From an uncultured Prevotellaceae bacterium (GTDB lineage Bacteria > Bacteroidota > Bacteroidia > Bacteroidales > Bacteroidaceae), in contig CAMYZO010000035.1 in the NCBI GenBank assembly GCA_947303855.1, positions 1-32,344 on the forward strand: 32,344 nucleotides of DNA, in the 5' to 3' direction. Below the pieces are notes generated by a model, which made no database searches, was not told the origin of the DNA, and was given only the letters and a program-made list of their open reading frames with translations. How positions within the stretch are numbered: position 1 is the stretch's first letter; the number at the start of each line of letters is the position of its first letter. Made by a program: the position numbers and the translations under genes. Shown here one piece after another: positions 8,145 to 15,738 of the stretch.

Positions 8145-10409
8145 ATGGATATGAAAAAGAATATCATTAAATATGTAGCGTATTTGGCAACTGCTCTCCC
8201 CCTCGGGGGAGTTGGAGGAGCGCTGGTCTCCTGCTCCGATGACTTTCTTGACGAGATGACCGTTTACGGCAGCTTCTCCGAGGACAAGGTCTATAGCAGC
8301 TATGCCGGAGCATTAGACCGCGTGAACACCCTCTACCGTGAGATGCTGCCACAAGCCTGCCAGGGCAGCGGCAACGGCTCCAACGGACAGAACACCTACA
8401 CATCGACGGGCTCACCTGAGGTGTGGTCGAAGTCGACGCTGGAATATGGCGGCTTCACCGACTTCACCAACCCCGACCAGGAGCTGGACTATACGAATGT
8501 CACCGACTATTTCTATGTCATTAACAAGAGCGACAGCCCCTGGGGTAACATCCGCAATGCCAACGACATCATACAGCATGTAGAGGCCAGCGACAAACTG
8601 ACCCAGGAGGAGAAGAACAAGTTGCTGGGACAGGCCTACTTCTTCCGTGCCTTCCGCTACTGGACACTCGTCAAGCTCTATGGTGGCGTGCCCATCATTG
8701 ACCACCCGCAAGATCCTATTATCGGCGATGGCGACGGCAGCGACAAGGTTGTGCCACGCTCATCGGCCAAGGCCTGCATCAAGTTCATCTGCGACGACCT
8801 GCAGAAAGCTGCCAGCATGCTGCCTAAGTCATGGGGCTCAGGCGAGTACGGACGTATCACCGCCGGTGCCGCCGCTGCCTTGAAGGGACGTGTGGAACTG
8901 TTCTATGCCTCGCCGCTCTTCAACCGGGCCGACGAGACCTCGCGCTGGGAAACAGCTTACGAGACCAACAAGCAGGCCCTGCAGCTGCTGAACGAAGGCG
9001 GCGTGGGACTGGCATACGCTGCCAACGGTGGCGCACAGAATGCCCTGAACTGGGCTAAGATGTTCCTGGCTAACGACGGCAGCGACGGTACCGTTGGCGA
9101 GACCGTGCTGGCTACGCTCTATAACAACCGCGACAAGGTGGAGACAGCCAACTACGACAAATGGAACGGTTGGGAGCACAGCCTGCGCCCCGTCAATGCC
9201 AACGGCGGTAACGGTCTGCACCCAACAGCCGAGATGGTCGACCTCTTCCCCATGGCCGACGGTCTGAAGCCCGGCAAGAGCAGCATCAAGTACGACAACC
9301 TCTGCTTCTGGCTCAACCGCGACCCGCGCTTCTACCGCACCTTCGCCTTCCCCGGCGTGGAGTGGCGATTCGATACCAACGGCAACGACCTGAACAGCTA
9401 TGATGACATAGGCAAGAAATACGTCTATGCCTACTACCCCCACCAGTACAGCGGCACCGGCACCAACTTCCAGCTGTGGAGCTACACCTGGTATGCCACA
9501 CAGGACGAGGCCGACCGTCTGAGCAGCACCTCCAACGGCTATACTGCCGACCTCATTGCCCAGAAGAACAGCGCCGTCTACATACGCAAGCGCAGCGACG
9601 ACGGAGCATTGAGCGCCACACCGCTCTATAAGTTCAGCATCAGCGCCTCAACACCTAAGGGCTTCCAGCAGAGTGCCGCACCGCTCATCTGGATGCGCTA
9701 CGCCGAGGTACTCCTGCAGTTTGCCGAGGCTGCCGCCGGTGCCAATCACCTGGACGAGGCCCTGCAGGCCCTGCAGCTAATACGTGCCCGCGTGGGCTAC
9801 ACCGCTGAGCAGAACTACGGACTGCCCGCCGACCTCACCAGCCGCGAAAAACTGCTGTCGGCCATCCTCTACGAGCGTCAGGTGGAACTGGCCTACGAGG
9901 GCAAGGCCTTCGACGACATGCGCCGATGGATGCTCTTCGATGGCGGTACACAGGCGTTTGAAGGCGAGCCCACGTCATGGCATCTCACCGGCTTTGGCGG
10001 CAACACCTGCACCTACCTGGACATGACACCGCTCAACGGCCAGCGCCGTCATGAGATAGTTATCTTCACCCGTGCCCTTGCCGAACAGAAGAACGAGGTA
10101 GACCCCGTCTTGGAGAAGCGCCCGAAGGCTCTGGCCCTTACCGAGGGCATGACCTACGACGACGACTCAGAGAAATATGGCAGCAACGAGACGATGGATC
10201 TGGCCGACTTTTACAACGCCTATCTGAAGCGTAAGGATGTGAATGTGGACACCAACGTCGAAGGCTCTGGCATCAACTTCCGTCCGCAGTATTATTTCAT
10301 AGGTTTCAGGCAAAGTGCCATGCAGACCAACCCCACGTTGCTGCAGACGGTGGGATGGCATGACTATAGCCATGGTACCGCTGGCACTTTTGACCCGCTG
10401 GCCGAATAG
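8145..10409 (+). CDS. susD: SusD-like (RagB/SusD family) surface glycan-binding lipoprotein
   Basis: This 754-residue outer-membrane lipoprotein would cap the SusC barrel and bind the imported glycan. The signal peptide ends in ALVSC, with lipidated Cys at 30, followed by the typical SDDFLDE. Family motifs include GQAYFFRAFRYWTLVKLYGGVPII (tetratricopeptide-like SusD core), WMRYAEVLLQFAEAAAGA and ILYERQVELAYEGKAFDDMRRW in the C-terminal half. It is longer than most SusD proteins (500-650 residues). The 27 bases coding for residues 18-26 (LPLGGVGGA) are a palindromic repeat; without them the leader would read YLATALVSC, an ordinary lipoprotein signal. The start at 8145 or 8151 makes little difference. 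Confidence 0.95.
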   Translation: MDMKKNIIKYVAYLATALPLGGVGGALVSCSDDFLDEMTVYGSFSEDKVYSSYAGALDRVNTLYREMLPQACQGSGNGSNGQNTYTSTGSPEVWSKSTLEYGGFTDFTNPDQELDYTNVTDYFYVINKSDSPWGNIRNANDIIQHVEASDKLTQEEKNKLLGQAYFFRAFRYWTLVKLYGGVPIIDHPQDPIIGDGDGSDKVVPRSSAKACIKFICDDLQKAASMLPKSWGSGEYGRITAGAAAALKGRVELFYASPLFNRADETSRWETAYETNKQALQLLNEGGVGLAYAANGGAQNALNWAKMFLANDGSDGTVGETVLATLYNNRDKVETANYDKWNGWEHSLRPVNANGGNGLHPTAEMVDLFPMADGLKPGKSSIKYDNLCFWLNRDPRFYRTFAFPGVEWRFDTNGNDLNSYDDIGKKYVYAYYPHQYSGTGTNFQLWSYTWYATQDEADRLSSTSNGYTADLIAQKNSAVYIRKRSDDGALSATPLYKFSISASTPKGFQQSAAPLIWMRYAEVLLQFAEAAAGANHLDEALQALQLIRARVGYTAEQNYGLPADLTSREKLLSAILYERQVELAYEGKAFDDMRRWMLFDGGTQAFEGEPTSWHLTGFGGNTCTYLDMTPLNGQRRHEIVIFTRALAEQKNEVDPVLEKRPKALALTEGMTYDDDSEKYGSNETMDLADFYNAYLKRKDVNVDTNVEGSGINFRPQYYFIGFRQSAMQTNPTLLQTVGWHDYSHGTAGTFDPLAE
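8196..8222. repeat. CTCCCCC/GGGGGAG repeat inside the SusD signal peptide
   Basis: CTCCCCC (8196-8202) and GGGGGAG (8205-8211) form perfect arms, followed by TTGGAGGAGCG. The copy at 10897-10926 has the same order (CTCCCC, TC, GGGGGAGG, TTTGGAGGGGG). The 27-base stretch is a multiple of three and encodes LPLGGVGGA in the hydrophobic part of the signal peptide. Confidence 0.75.
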
Positions 10410-10444
10410 CGCTTCGCTAGTGAATAATGAATAATGAATAATTA
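10407..10444. repeat. Dispersed repeat overlapping the susD stop
   Basis: A small palindrome TAGCG-CTT-CGCTA (10407-10419) includes the susD stop codon and is followed by TGAATAATGAATAATGAA, the same AT-rich string as at 4670-4695. It fills the whole 36-base gap up to the GTG start of the next gene. Confidence 0.7.
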
Positions 10445-10445
10445 A

Positions 10446-13400
10446 GTGGGAAGACATATCATCACACTGACCGTTTTGTCTGCAGCATGGTGCCTGTGTA
10501 CCATGCTGCAGGCTGCTCCCAAGCCCAAGAAAGAGGTCTATATACCTATGGACTACTCTACCTGCGGCTATCATGCTTCAGAACAGCCCATACCCGATGT
10601 CAGAACGGCGGTAAGCGTCAAGTGGCAGGCAGGTGACTGCGCGGACGTCATTCAGCAGGCCATCAACCAGGTGGCTGCCATGAAGCCTGATGCCAACGGC
10701 CACCGGGGAGCCATCGTCCTGGATGCAGGGGTCTTTGCCATCAGCAGGCCGCTGCGTATCAGCGCCTCCGGCATCGTGCTCAGAGGCATGGGCCACAACA
10801 AGACCAAGCTGCTGAAGCTGGGCGTAGAGCGCGGTGCGATGATATATGTAAGCCCCTCCCACAACCCCTCCCCGATAGGGAGGGGAGAACAGAAAGCCTC
10901 CCCTCTCGGGGGAGGTTTGGAGGGGGCTGCCGCCGGCAGCACCATGCTGAACATCAAGGACGGCAACGTGAAGGTTGGGGAGCGCATCCTGATTGTGCGC
11001 CCCTGTACCAAGGAATGGATAGACCACCTGAAGATGAACGACTTCGGCGGCGGGCTCGACTACACAGGATGGAAACCCACCGACATCGACATCACCTGGG
11101 ACAGAACGGTCACAGCTGTCAACGGCAATACCATCACCCTCGACGCCCCTATCACCACCGCTATCAGCGCCGCCTTCGGAGGCGCTTACATCGTGAGGCA
11201 CCCACGGCTGCAGGAGGTGACGGAGTGCGGCATCGAGTCGTTGACGCTGGAATCGGAAGTCAGCGACTGGTCATCAGCAAAGTCATCTGGCACAGCCAGG
11301 AACCCCAAGGACGAAGACCACTGCTGGGACGGCATCAGCATCGACAACGCACGCGACTGCTGGGTCAGCGGCATCCACTTCCGTCATCTGGCAGGCTCGG
11401 CGGTGACCCTGCAGAAATATACCAGCCGCATCACCGTCGAAGACTGCATAGCCCAGGAGCCCGTCTCTGAGATAGGCGGCTGGCGCCGGCAGGTGTTCCT
11501 CACCCGTGGCCAGCAGACGCTCTTCCAGCGCTGCGTGTCGCGCCAGGGCATCCATGACTTCGCCGCCGGTTTCTGTGCCGCAGGTCCTAACGCCTTCGTG
11601 CAATGCGAGGGTGAACAGTCGTTAGGGTTCAGCGGCAGCATCGGCTCGTGGGCGGCAGGCCTGCTCTTCGACATTGTGAACATCGACGGTCACGACCTGC
11701 GCTTCGCTAATCTTGAACAGTTTCAGTTTGGCACGGGCTGGAACACCGCCAACTCGATGTTCTGGCAATGCACGGCCTCGACCATTGAGTGCTACTCGCC
11801 CGATGCCGACAACAGGTGCAGCGCTCATGGCTGCTGGGGCACGCTGACGGGTAATGGCGAGTGGACGAGCAGCAACGACAATGTGTCGCCGCGCAGCCTG
11901 TTCTACCACCAGTTGGAACAGCGGTTAGGCAAACTACCCTTCGACCCCGCTCTTCTACCCATGAATACCAATGCCACCAGTTCGCCAACGGTAGAACAGG
12001 CGATGGAGATGGCCAAGGAGTCGCTGACCACGCCGCGGCTGACGCTGGAGAAGTGGATAGACAGTATCCACAAGCCAAGATGCTTGGGGCAAGATCGTCT
12101 GTTCGCGGCACGTGCAAACGCCAACAGCGCAACAACTACAGCACCAACATACACCATCAACTATGGCCGACTGACTGCTGATGACTGCCTAATCACGGGC
12201 AGCCAGTACAGTATTCCCTGGTGGAGCGGACGGGTGAAGGACAACTTCGTGGCAAAGGATGCCAAGCCTGCCATCACACGCTTCGTGCCAGGCCGCGAAG
12301 GAACGGGCTGGACAGACCGCATCGACTCGGTCATCAACTTCCTCAGCGCCAACCACTATGCCTCGCTGGACCATAACTACGGTCTGTGGTACGACCTGCG
12401 GCGCACCGACCATGAGCGCGTACGCAGGGCCGACGGCGACGTGTGGGCTCCCTTCTACGAACAGCCCTTCAGTCGCTCAGGACAGGGCACGGCCTGGGAC
12501 GGACTCTCCCGCTATGACCTGACAAAGCCCAACCGCTGGTATTGGAGCCGACTGAACGAGTTTGCCGCCAAAGCCGCCGGCAAGCAGATACTGCTTTTCC
12601 ACGAGCACTACTTCCAGCATAACATCCTGGAGGCCGGTGCCCACTGGGTGGACTGCCCCTGGCGCCCGGTGAACAATATCAACTATACCTCCTCTACGGC
12701 TCCTTTCCCCGAGCCTGTACCCTTTGCCGGTGACAAGCGCATCTTCCTGGCTGAGCAGTTCTATGACGAACAGAATGAGGTGCTCAGGCCCCTGCACCGC
12801 CAGTATATCCGCATGTGTCTGGAACAGTTGAAAGACCAGCCTAACGTGGTACACCTCGTCAGCGCCGAATATACCGGCCCCTACCACTTCACGAAGTTCT
12901 GGCTGGAGACCATCGCCGAATGGGAGGCAGAGACAGGACGGCATCCGCTGATTGCCCTGAGCTGCACCCGCGACGTGCAGGACAGCATCCTTGCCAACCC
13001 TATATTAAATAAGGTGGTGGATATCATCGACATTCGCTACTGGCATTACAACACAGCCGGACTGTGGGCACCCGAGGGCGGCAAGAACATGGCTCCCCGG
13101 CAGTGGATGCGCAAGATGAAGGTGGGCAAGACGGGCTTCGCCGAGGCATACAAGGCCGTCCGTGAGATGCGCGACCGCTATCCCGACAAGGCGGTAACCT
13201 TCTTTGCACAGCAGTTCCCCGAATACGGCTGGGCCATACTCATGGCCGGCGGTTCGCTGCCTAACATACCCGTACGCCCCGCCGACAAACTACAGAACGT
13301 TTTTTTAAAGGAGGTGTGCCTGATGACGCCCGTCGAAGGACAGAACTGCATCGCCATAGGCCGGGAAGGAAAAGGCTACCTCGTATATTCCCAGGGGGGC

Positions 13401-13559
13401 ACGCCCGCCATCACGGTGGCCGACGGCAAATATCAGGTATATGCCATCGACATGAAACACGGCGACATCAGGCTGCTCAAGAAGGCGATGCGCCTGCAAG
13501 GCTCACTACCCACCCAGGACTGCCCAGAGGGACAACTGCTCTGGCTACGCTCCCTATAG
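10446..13559 (+). CDS. Pectate-lyase-like beta-helix protein with DUF6298-like C-terminal region
   Basis: This 1037-residue exported protein starts with GTG; that start gives a good signal peptide (GRHIITLTVLSAAWCLCTMLQA). Residues about 55-480 resemble a pectate-lyase superfamily beta-helix: an N-terminal DVIQQAINQVAA helix cap, GAIVLDAGVFAISRPLRI, GIVLRGMG, and repeated strands with DNARDCWVSGIHF. Residues about 575-1000 (NRWYWSRLNEFAAKAAGKQILLF, then LVSAEYTGP, IDIRYWHYNT) look like a (beta/alpha)8-type region as in DUF6298 proteins of Bacteroidota; that family name is from memory and is tentative. Residues 136-165 are an insertion coded by GC-rich palindromes. Likely a plant cell-wall glycan lyase or hydrolase; the exact reaction is unknown. 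Confidence 0.7.
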   Translation: MGRHIITLTVLSAAWCLCTMLQAAPKPKKEVYIPMDYSTCGYHASEQPIPDVRTAVSVKWQAGDCADVIQQAINQVAAMKPDANGHRGAIVLDAGVFAISRPLRISASGIVLRGMGHNKTKLLKLGVERGAMIYVSPSHNPSPIGRGEQKASPLGGGLEGAAAGSTMLNIKDGNVKVGERILIVRPCTKEWIDHLKMNDFGGGLDYTGWKPTDIDITWDRTVTAVNGNTITLDAPITTAISAAFGGAYIVRHPRLQEVTECGIESLTLESEVSDWSSAKSSGTARNPKDEDHCWDGISIDNARDCWVSGIHFRHLAGSAVTLQKYTSRITVEDCIAQEPVSEIGGWRRQVFLTRGQQTLFQRCVSRQGIHDFAAGFCAAGPNAFVQCEGEQSLGFSGSIGSWAAGLLFDIVNIDGHDLRFANLEQFQFGTGWNTANSMFWQCTASTIECYSPDADNRCSAHGCWGTLTGNGEWTSSNDNVSPRSLFYHQLEQRLGKLPFDPALLPMNTNATSSPTVEQAMEMAKESLTTPRLTLEKWIDSIHKPRCLGQDRLFAARANANSATTTAPTYTINYGRLTADDCLITGSQYSIPWWSGRVKDNFVAKDAKPAITRFVPGREGTGWTDRIDSVINFLSANHYASLDHNYGLWYDLRRTDHERVRRADGDVWAPFYEQPFSRSGQGTAWDGLSRYDLTKPNRWYWSRLNEFAAKAAGKQILLFHEHYFQHNILEAGAHWVDCPWRPVNNINYTSSTAPFPEPVPFAGDKRIFLAEQFYDEQNEVLRPLHRQYIRMCLEQLKDQPNVVHLVSAEYTGPYHFTKFWLETIAEWEAETGRHPLIALSCTRDVQDSILANPILNKVVDIIDIRYWHYNTAGLWAPEGGKNMAPRQWMRKMKVGKTGFAEAYKAVREMRDRYPDKAVTFFAQQFPEYGWAILMAGGSLPNIPVRPADKLQNVFLKEVCLMTPVEGQNCIAIGREGKGYLVYSQGGTPAITVADGKYQVYAIDMKHGDIRLLKKAMRLQGSLPTQDCPEGQLLWLRSL
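10853..10926. repeat. Compound CCCCTCCC/GGGAGGGG repeat inside the beta-helix gene
   Basis: Two palindromes lie side by side: CCCCTCCC (10865-10872) with GGGAGGGG (10878-10885), and CCTCCCC (10897-10903) with GGGGAGG (10909-10915). A lone CCCCTCCC precedes them at 10853 and TTTGGAGGGGG follows. The frame stays open and gives residues about 136-160, SPSHNPSPIGRG then EQKASPLGGGLEGA. The linker CAGAAAGCC recurs at 18174-18181 beside another copy. Confidence 0.85.
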
Positions 13560-13592
13560 GAATCTGCTCTACTACTGCTAAAACAAACAAAG

Positions 13593-14105
13593 ATGAAAGA
13601 CTTCTCCAAACTCTATGACAAGCATATTGACGGGCTCTTCGAATTCGGTTCCCGCCTCATGAACGACCGTGAGGCGCTGAAAGACTGCATACAGGACGTG
13701 TTCGTGAAACTGTTTACCCGCAAGGAGGAACTCGGTGCCATCAACAACATTGAGAGTTATCTGTACATGTCGCTGCGCAACCGCATCAACGATGAGTTCC
13801 GGCACAACACCAAACTCTGCGACAGCGAGATTACCGACGCCAGCATGCAGGCCATAGCCGAGAACGAGGAGTATAACCGCGAGATGATGGAGTACCGGCA
13901 GTCGCTCACTGAGATGATCCAGGAGTCCTTCGACAGACTGTCACCCCGGCAGCAGCAAATCATACACCTCTATTATCTGGAGCACCGCAAATACCAGGAC
14001 ATCTGCCGCATCATGAGCATCAACTACCAGAGTGTGCGCAACCTGATGCACCGCAGCATCAGCAGACTGAGGGAATTTGCCGGACAGAAGCAAATCGACG
14101 CCTGA
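13593..14105 (+). CDS. ECF-type RNA polymerase sigma-70 factor
   Basis: This 170-residue protein has the two-domain layout of extracytoplasmic-function sigma factors: region 2 (LYDKHIDGLFEFGSRLM, then CIQDVFVKLFTRKEEL and YLYMSLRNRINDEFRH) and region 4 (FDRLSPRQQQIIHLYYLEHRKYQDICRIMSINYQSVRNLMHRSISRLREF), where the helix-turn-helix would bind the -35 site. It would direct RNA polymerase to its target promoters, perhaps including this PUL. It sits 33 bases after the preceding enzyme gene in the same orientation. Usually such factors in Bacteroidota pair with a FecR-type anti-sigma and an STN-bearing SusC; here no full-length FecR follows and the SusC has no STN domain, so how it is controlled is open. 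Confidence 0.93.
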   Translation: MKDFSKLYDKHIDGLFEFGSRLMNDREALKDCIQDVFVKLFTRKEELGAINNIESYLYMSLRNRINDEFRHNTKLCDSEITDASMQAIAENEEYNREMMEYRQSLTEMIQESFDRLSPRQQQIIHLYYLEHRKYQDICRIMSINYQSVRNLMHRSISRLREFAGQKQIDA

Positions 14106-14155
14106 AGGATGGTTACAGACTTGCCCGCCACTCGTCTTACAAGAAAAGACGAAGA

Positions 14156-14278
14156 ATGGCCGACAAGAAAACTGCAATGAAGTACATACCGCTGTCGCGT
14201 GAAGAGCGCGAAGAGTTGAAGCAGCGTATCTCTATGACCATTCTGTGGTCTAAGCAATGGCATTTCTCACAAGCATAA
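14156..14278 (+). CDS. Small 40-residue ORF after the sigma factor
   Basis: An ATG at 14156 opens a 40-codon frame, MADKKTAMKYIPLSREEREE then LKQRISMTILWSKQWHFSQA, ending TAA at 14276-14278. Its stop overlaps the ATG of the next gene (TAATG), which suggests translational coupling. The composition is a charged amphipathic helix. It lies where a FecR anti-sigma gene would normally start, 50 bases after the sigma stop, so it may be a remnant of one or a small partner protein. I do not recognise it, and it could also be untranslated leader. Confidence 0.4.
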   Translation: MADKKTAMKYIPLSREEREELKQRISMTILWSKQWHFSQA

Positions 14279-15738
14279 TGATAATGAAAAAATTAAACCT
14301 CGTTTTGGTCATGGCCTCTGTTCTCAATCTCTTCGGAATAGAGGCTTTGATGGCACAGAAGTATAAGGTAGGCGTTTGCGACTGGATGATTCTCAAACGC
14401 CAGAAGTTAGGAGAGTTCCAACTGGCCAGGCAGATAGGCTGCGACGGCATAGAAATGGACATGGGAGCACTGGGGAAGCGCGAACTATGGGACAACAAGA
14501 TGCGCGACCCTATGGAAGCAGCCCACTTCAAGCACGTGGCCGACAGTTTAGGCATTGAGGTGGGGGCCATAGCCATGAGCGGCTTCTATGCCCAGAACCT
14601 GGCGGAGCGCGACAACTACATGGCACTGGCCGAGGACTGCTTCGACACCATGGACAGGATGGGCGACGTGAAGGTGGCCTTCCTGCCTCTCGGCGGCTGT
14701 GGCAACGACTGGGCGTATGACAAGCAGCAACGTGCCGTCATCGCCAAGCGCCTGCATGACATCGGTGAGGCTGCCAAGGCACGTGGGAAGCGCGTGGGCA
14801 TCGACACGCCCCTGGATGCCAAGGGCAACCTGAGACTGCTAAAGGAGATCAACAGTAGCGGCATCGCCATCTTCTACAAGTGGCAGACCATCGTGGAAAA
14901 CGGGTGGGATGTGGCGAAGGATATCAAGAAACTGGGAGCCGGGAACATCTGTGCCATCCATGCCTCGAACACCGACCGCGTATGGCTGCGCAACGACTCC
15001 ACGCTTGATGTGCCGCAAATCAAGAAAGCCCTCGACGAGATGGGCTGGAGCGGATGGCTGTTCGTGGAACGCAGCCGCGACACGTCGATGGTGCGCAACG
15101 TTAGGATGAACTACAGCGCCAACGTGTATTACCTGAAGGAGGTGTTCGGCAGCAACCCGGAGCCGGCAGTCAAACTTGACAGCGCCGGGCGCGACCCGCA
15201 GTATGTGCAGACCATCATCGGACGTAGCCAGAAGGTGACCGACGCGCTGAACATCACCTGGACACCCATAGGACGGAACGTGCTGAACATCGTCAGCAAC
15301 CGCTATTTCAAACTCAACGACATCTATGCCGAGCGCGACTCCGTGAAAAAGACCAACAAAGCACTGGCTGAGGCACAGTGCGACTCAAAGCTGTATCGCT
15401 CGCATTACGGATTCCTGGCCGACTTGTCGCTGTATCTCACCCCACAGGAGGTCGAGACGGTGAAAAACGTGATGACCTTCAACGTGGTGAAGGTGACCTA
15501 CGAAGCCCAGTGCGACATGATTCCCACCCTCAAGGACGAGGAGAAGCAGCAGATCATGGCCTGGCTCATAGAAGCCCGCGAACTGGCTATCGATGCTGAG
15601 AGTTCGAAGAAGAAGCACGAGGTGTTCGGGAAATACAAAGGCCGCATCAACAACTATCTGTCCAAGCGCGGCTACGACCTGATGAAAGAACGTGAAGAAT
15701 GGTACAAACGTGTAAAGGCAAGAGGAGGAACGCTATGA
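14278..15738 (+). CDS. Secreted sugar isomerase/epimerase-like barrel fused to DUF3826
   Basis: A protein of about 486 residues, with start at 14278 or 14284 and a signal peptide (MKKLNLVLVMASVLNLFGIEALMAQ). Residues about 30-290 resemble the xylose-isomerase-like / AP-endonuclease-2 barrel: IGCDGIEMDMGALG, VKVAFLPLGGCGN, KRVGIDTPLDAKG, ICAIHASNTD and WSGWLFVERSRD, where the Glu, Asp and His would bind metal. Residues about 300-486 match DUF3826 as I remember it: YGFLADLSLYLTPQEVETVK, WLIEARELAIDAESSKKKHE, FGKYKGRINNYLSKRGYD. DUF3826 proteins are often separate and found beside pectin enzymes. The fusion suggests two linked steps on a sugar released in the periplasm; the substrate is unknown. 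Its stop overlaps the next start. Confidence 0.8.
   Translation: MIMKKLNLVLVMASVLNLFGIEALMAQKYKVGVCDWMILKRQKLGEFQLARQIGCDGIEMDMGALGKRELWDNKMRDPMEAAHFKHVADSLGIEVGAIAMSGFYAQNLAERDNYMALAEDCFDTMDRMGDVKVAFLPLGGCGNDWAYDKQQRAVIAKRLHDIGEAAKARGKRVGIDTPLDAKGNLRLLKEINSSGIAIFYKWQTIVENGWDVAKDIKKLGAGNICAIHASNTDRVWLRNDSTLDVPQIKKALDEMGWSGWLFVERSRDTSMVRNVRMNYSANVYYLKEVFGSNPEPAVKLDSAGRDPQYVQTIIGRSQKVTDALNITWTPIGRNVLNIVSNRYFKLNDIYAERDSVKKTNKALAEAQCDSKLYRSHYGFLADLSLYLTPQEVETVKNVMTFNVVKVTYEAQCDMIPTLKDEEKQQIMAWLIEARELAIDAESSKKKHEVFGKYKGRINNYLSKRGYDLMKEREEWYKRVKARGGTL
15721..15730 (+). promoter_or_regulatory. Strong Shine-Dalgarno before the GH127 gene
   Basis: AGAGGAGGAA lies four bases before the ATG at 15735. 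It decides the start: the longer frame from 15699 would lie inside the previous gene and has no signal peptide at its N-terminus. Strong Shine-Dalgarno sequences are uncommon in Bacteroidota. Confidence 0.7.

Noticed and set aside
15699..15734. Earlier ATG for the GH127 gene
   Set aside because: It would put 12 extra residues (MVQTCKGKRRNA) before a good signal peptide, and the strong ribosome binding site is placed for 15735.
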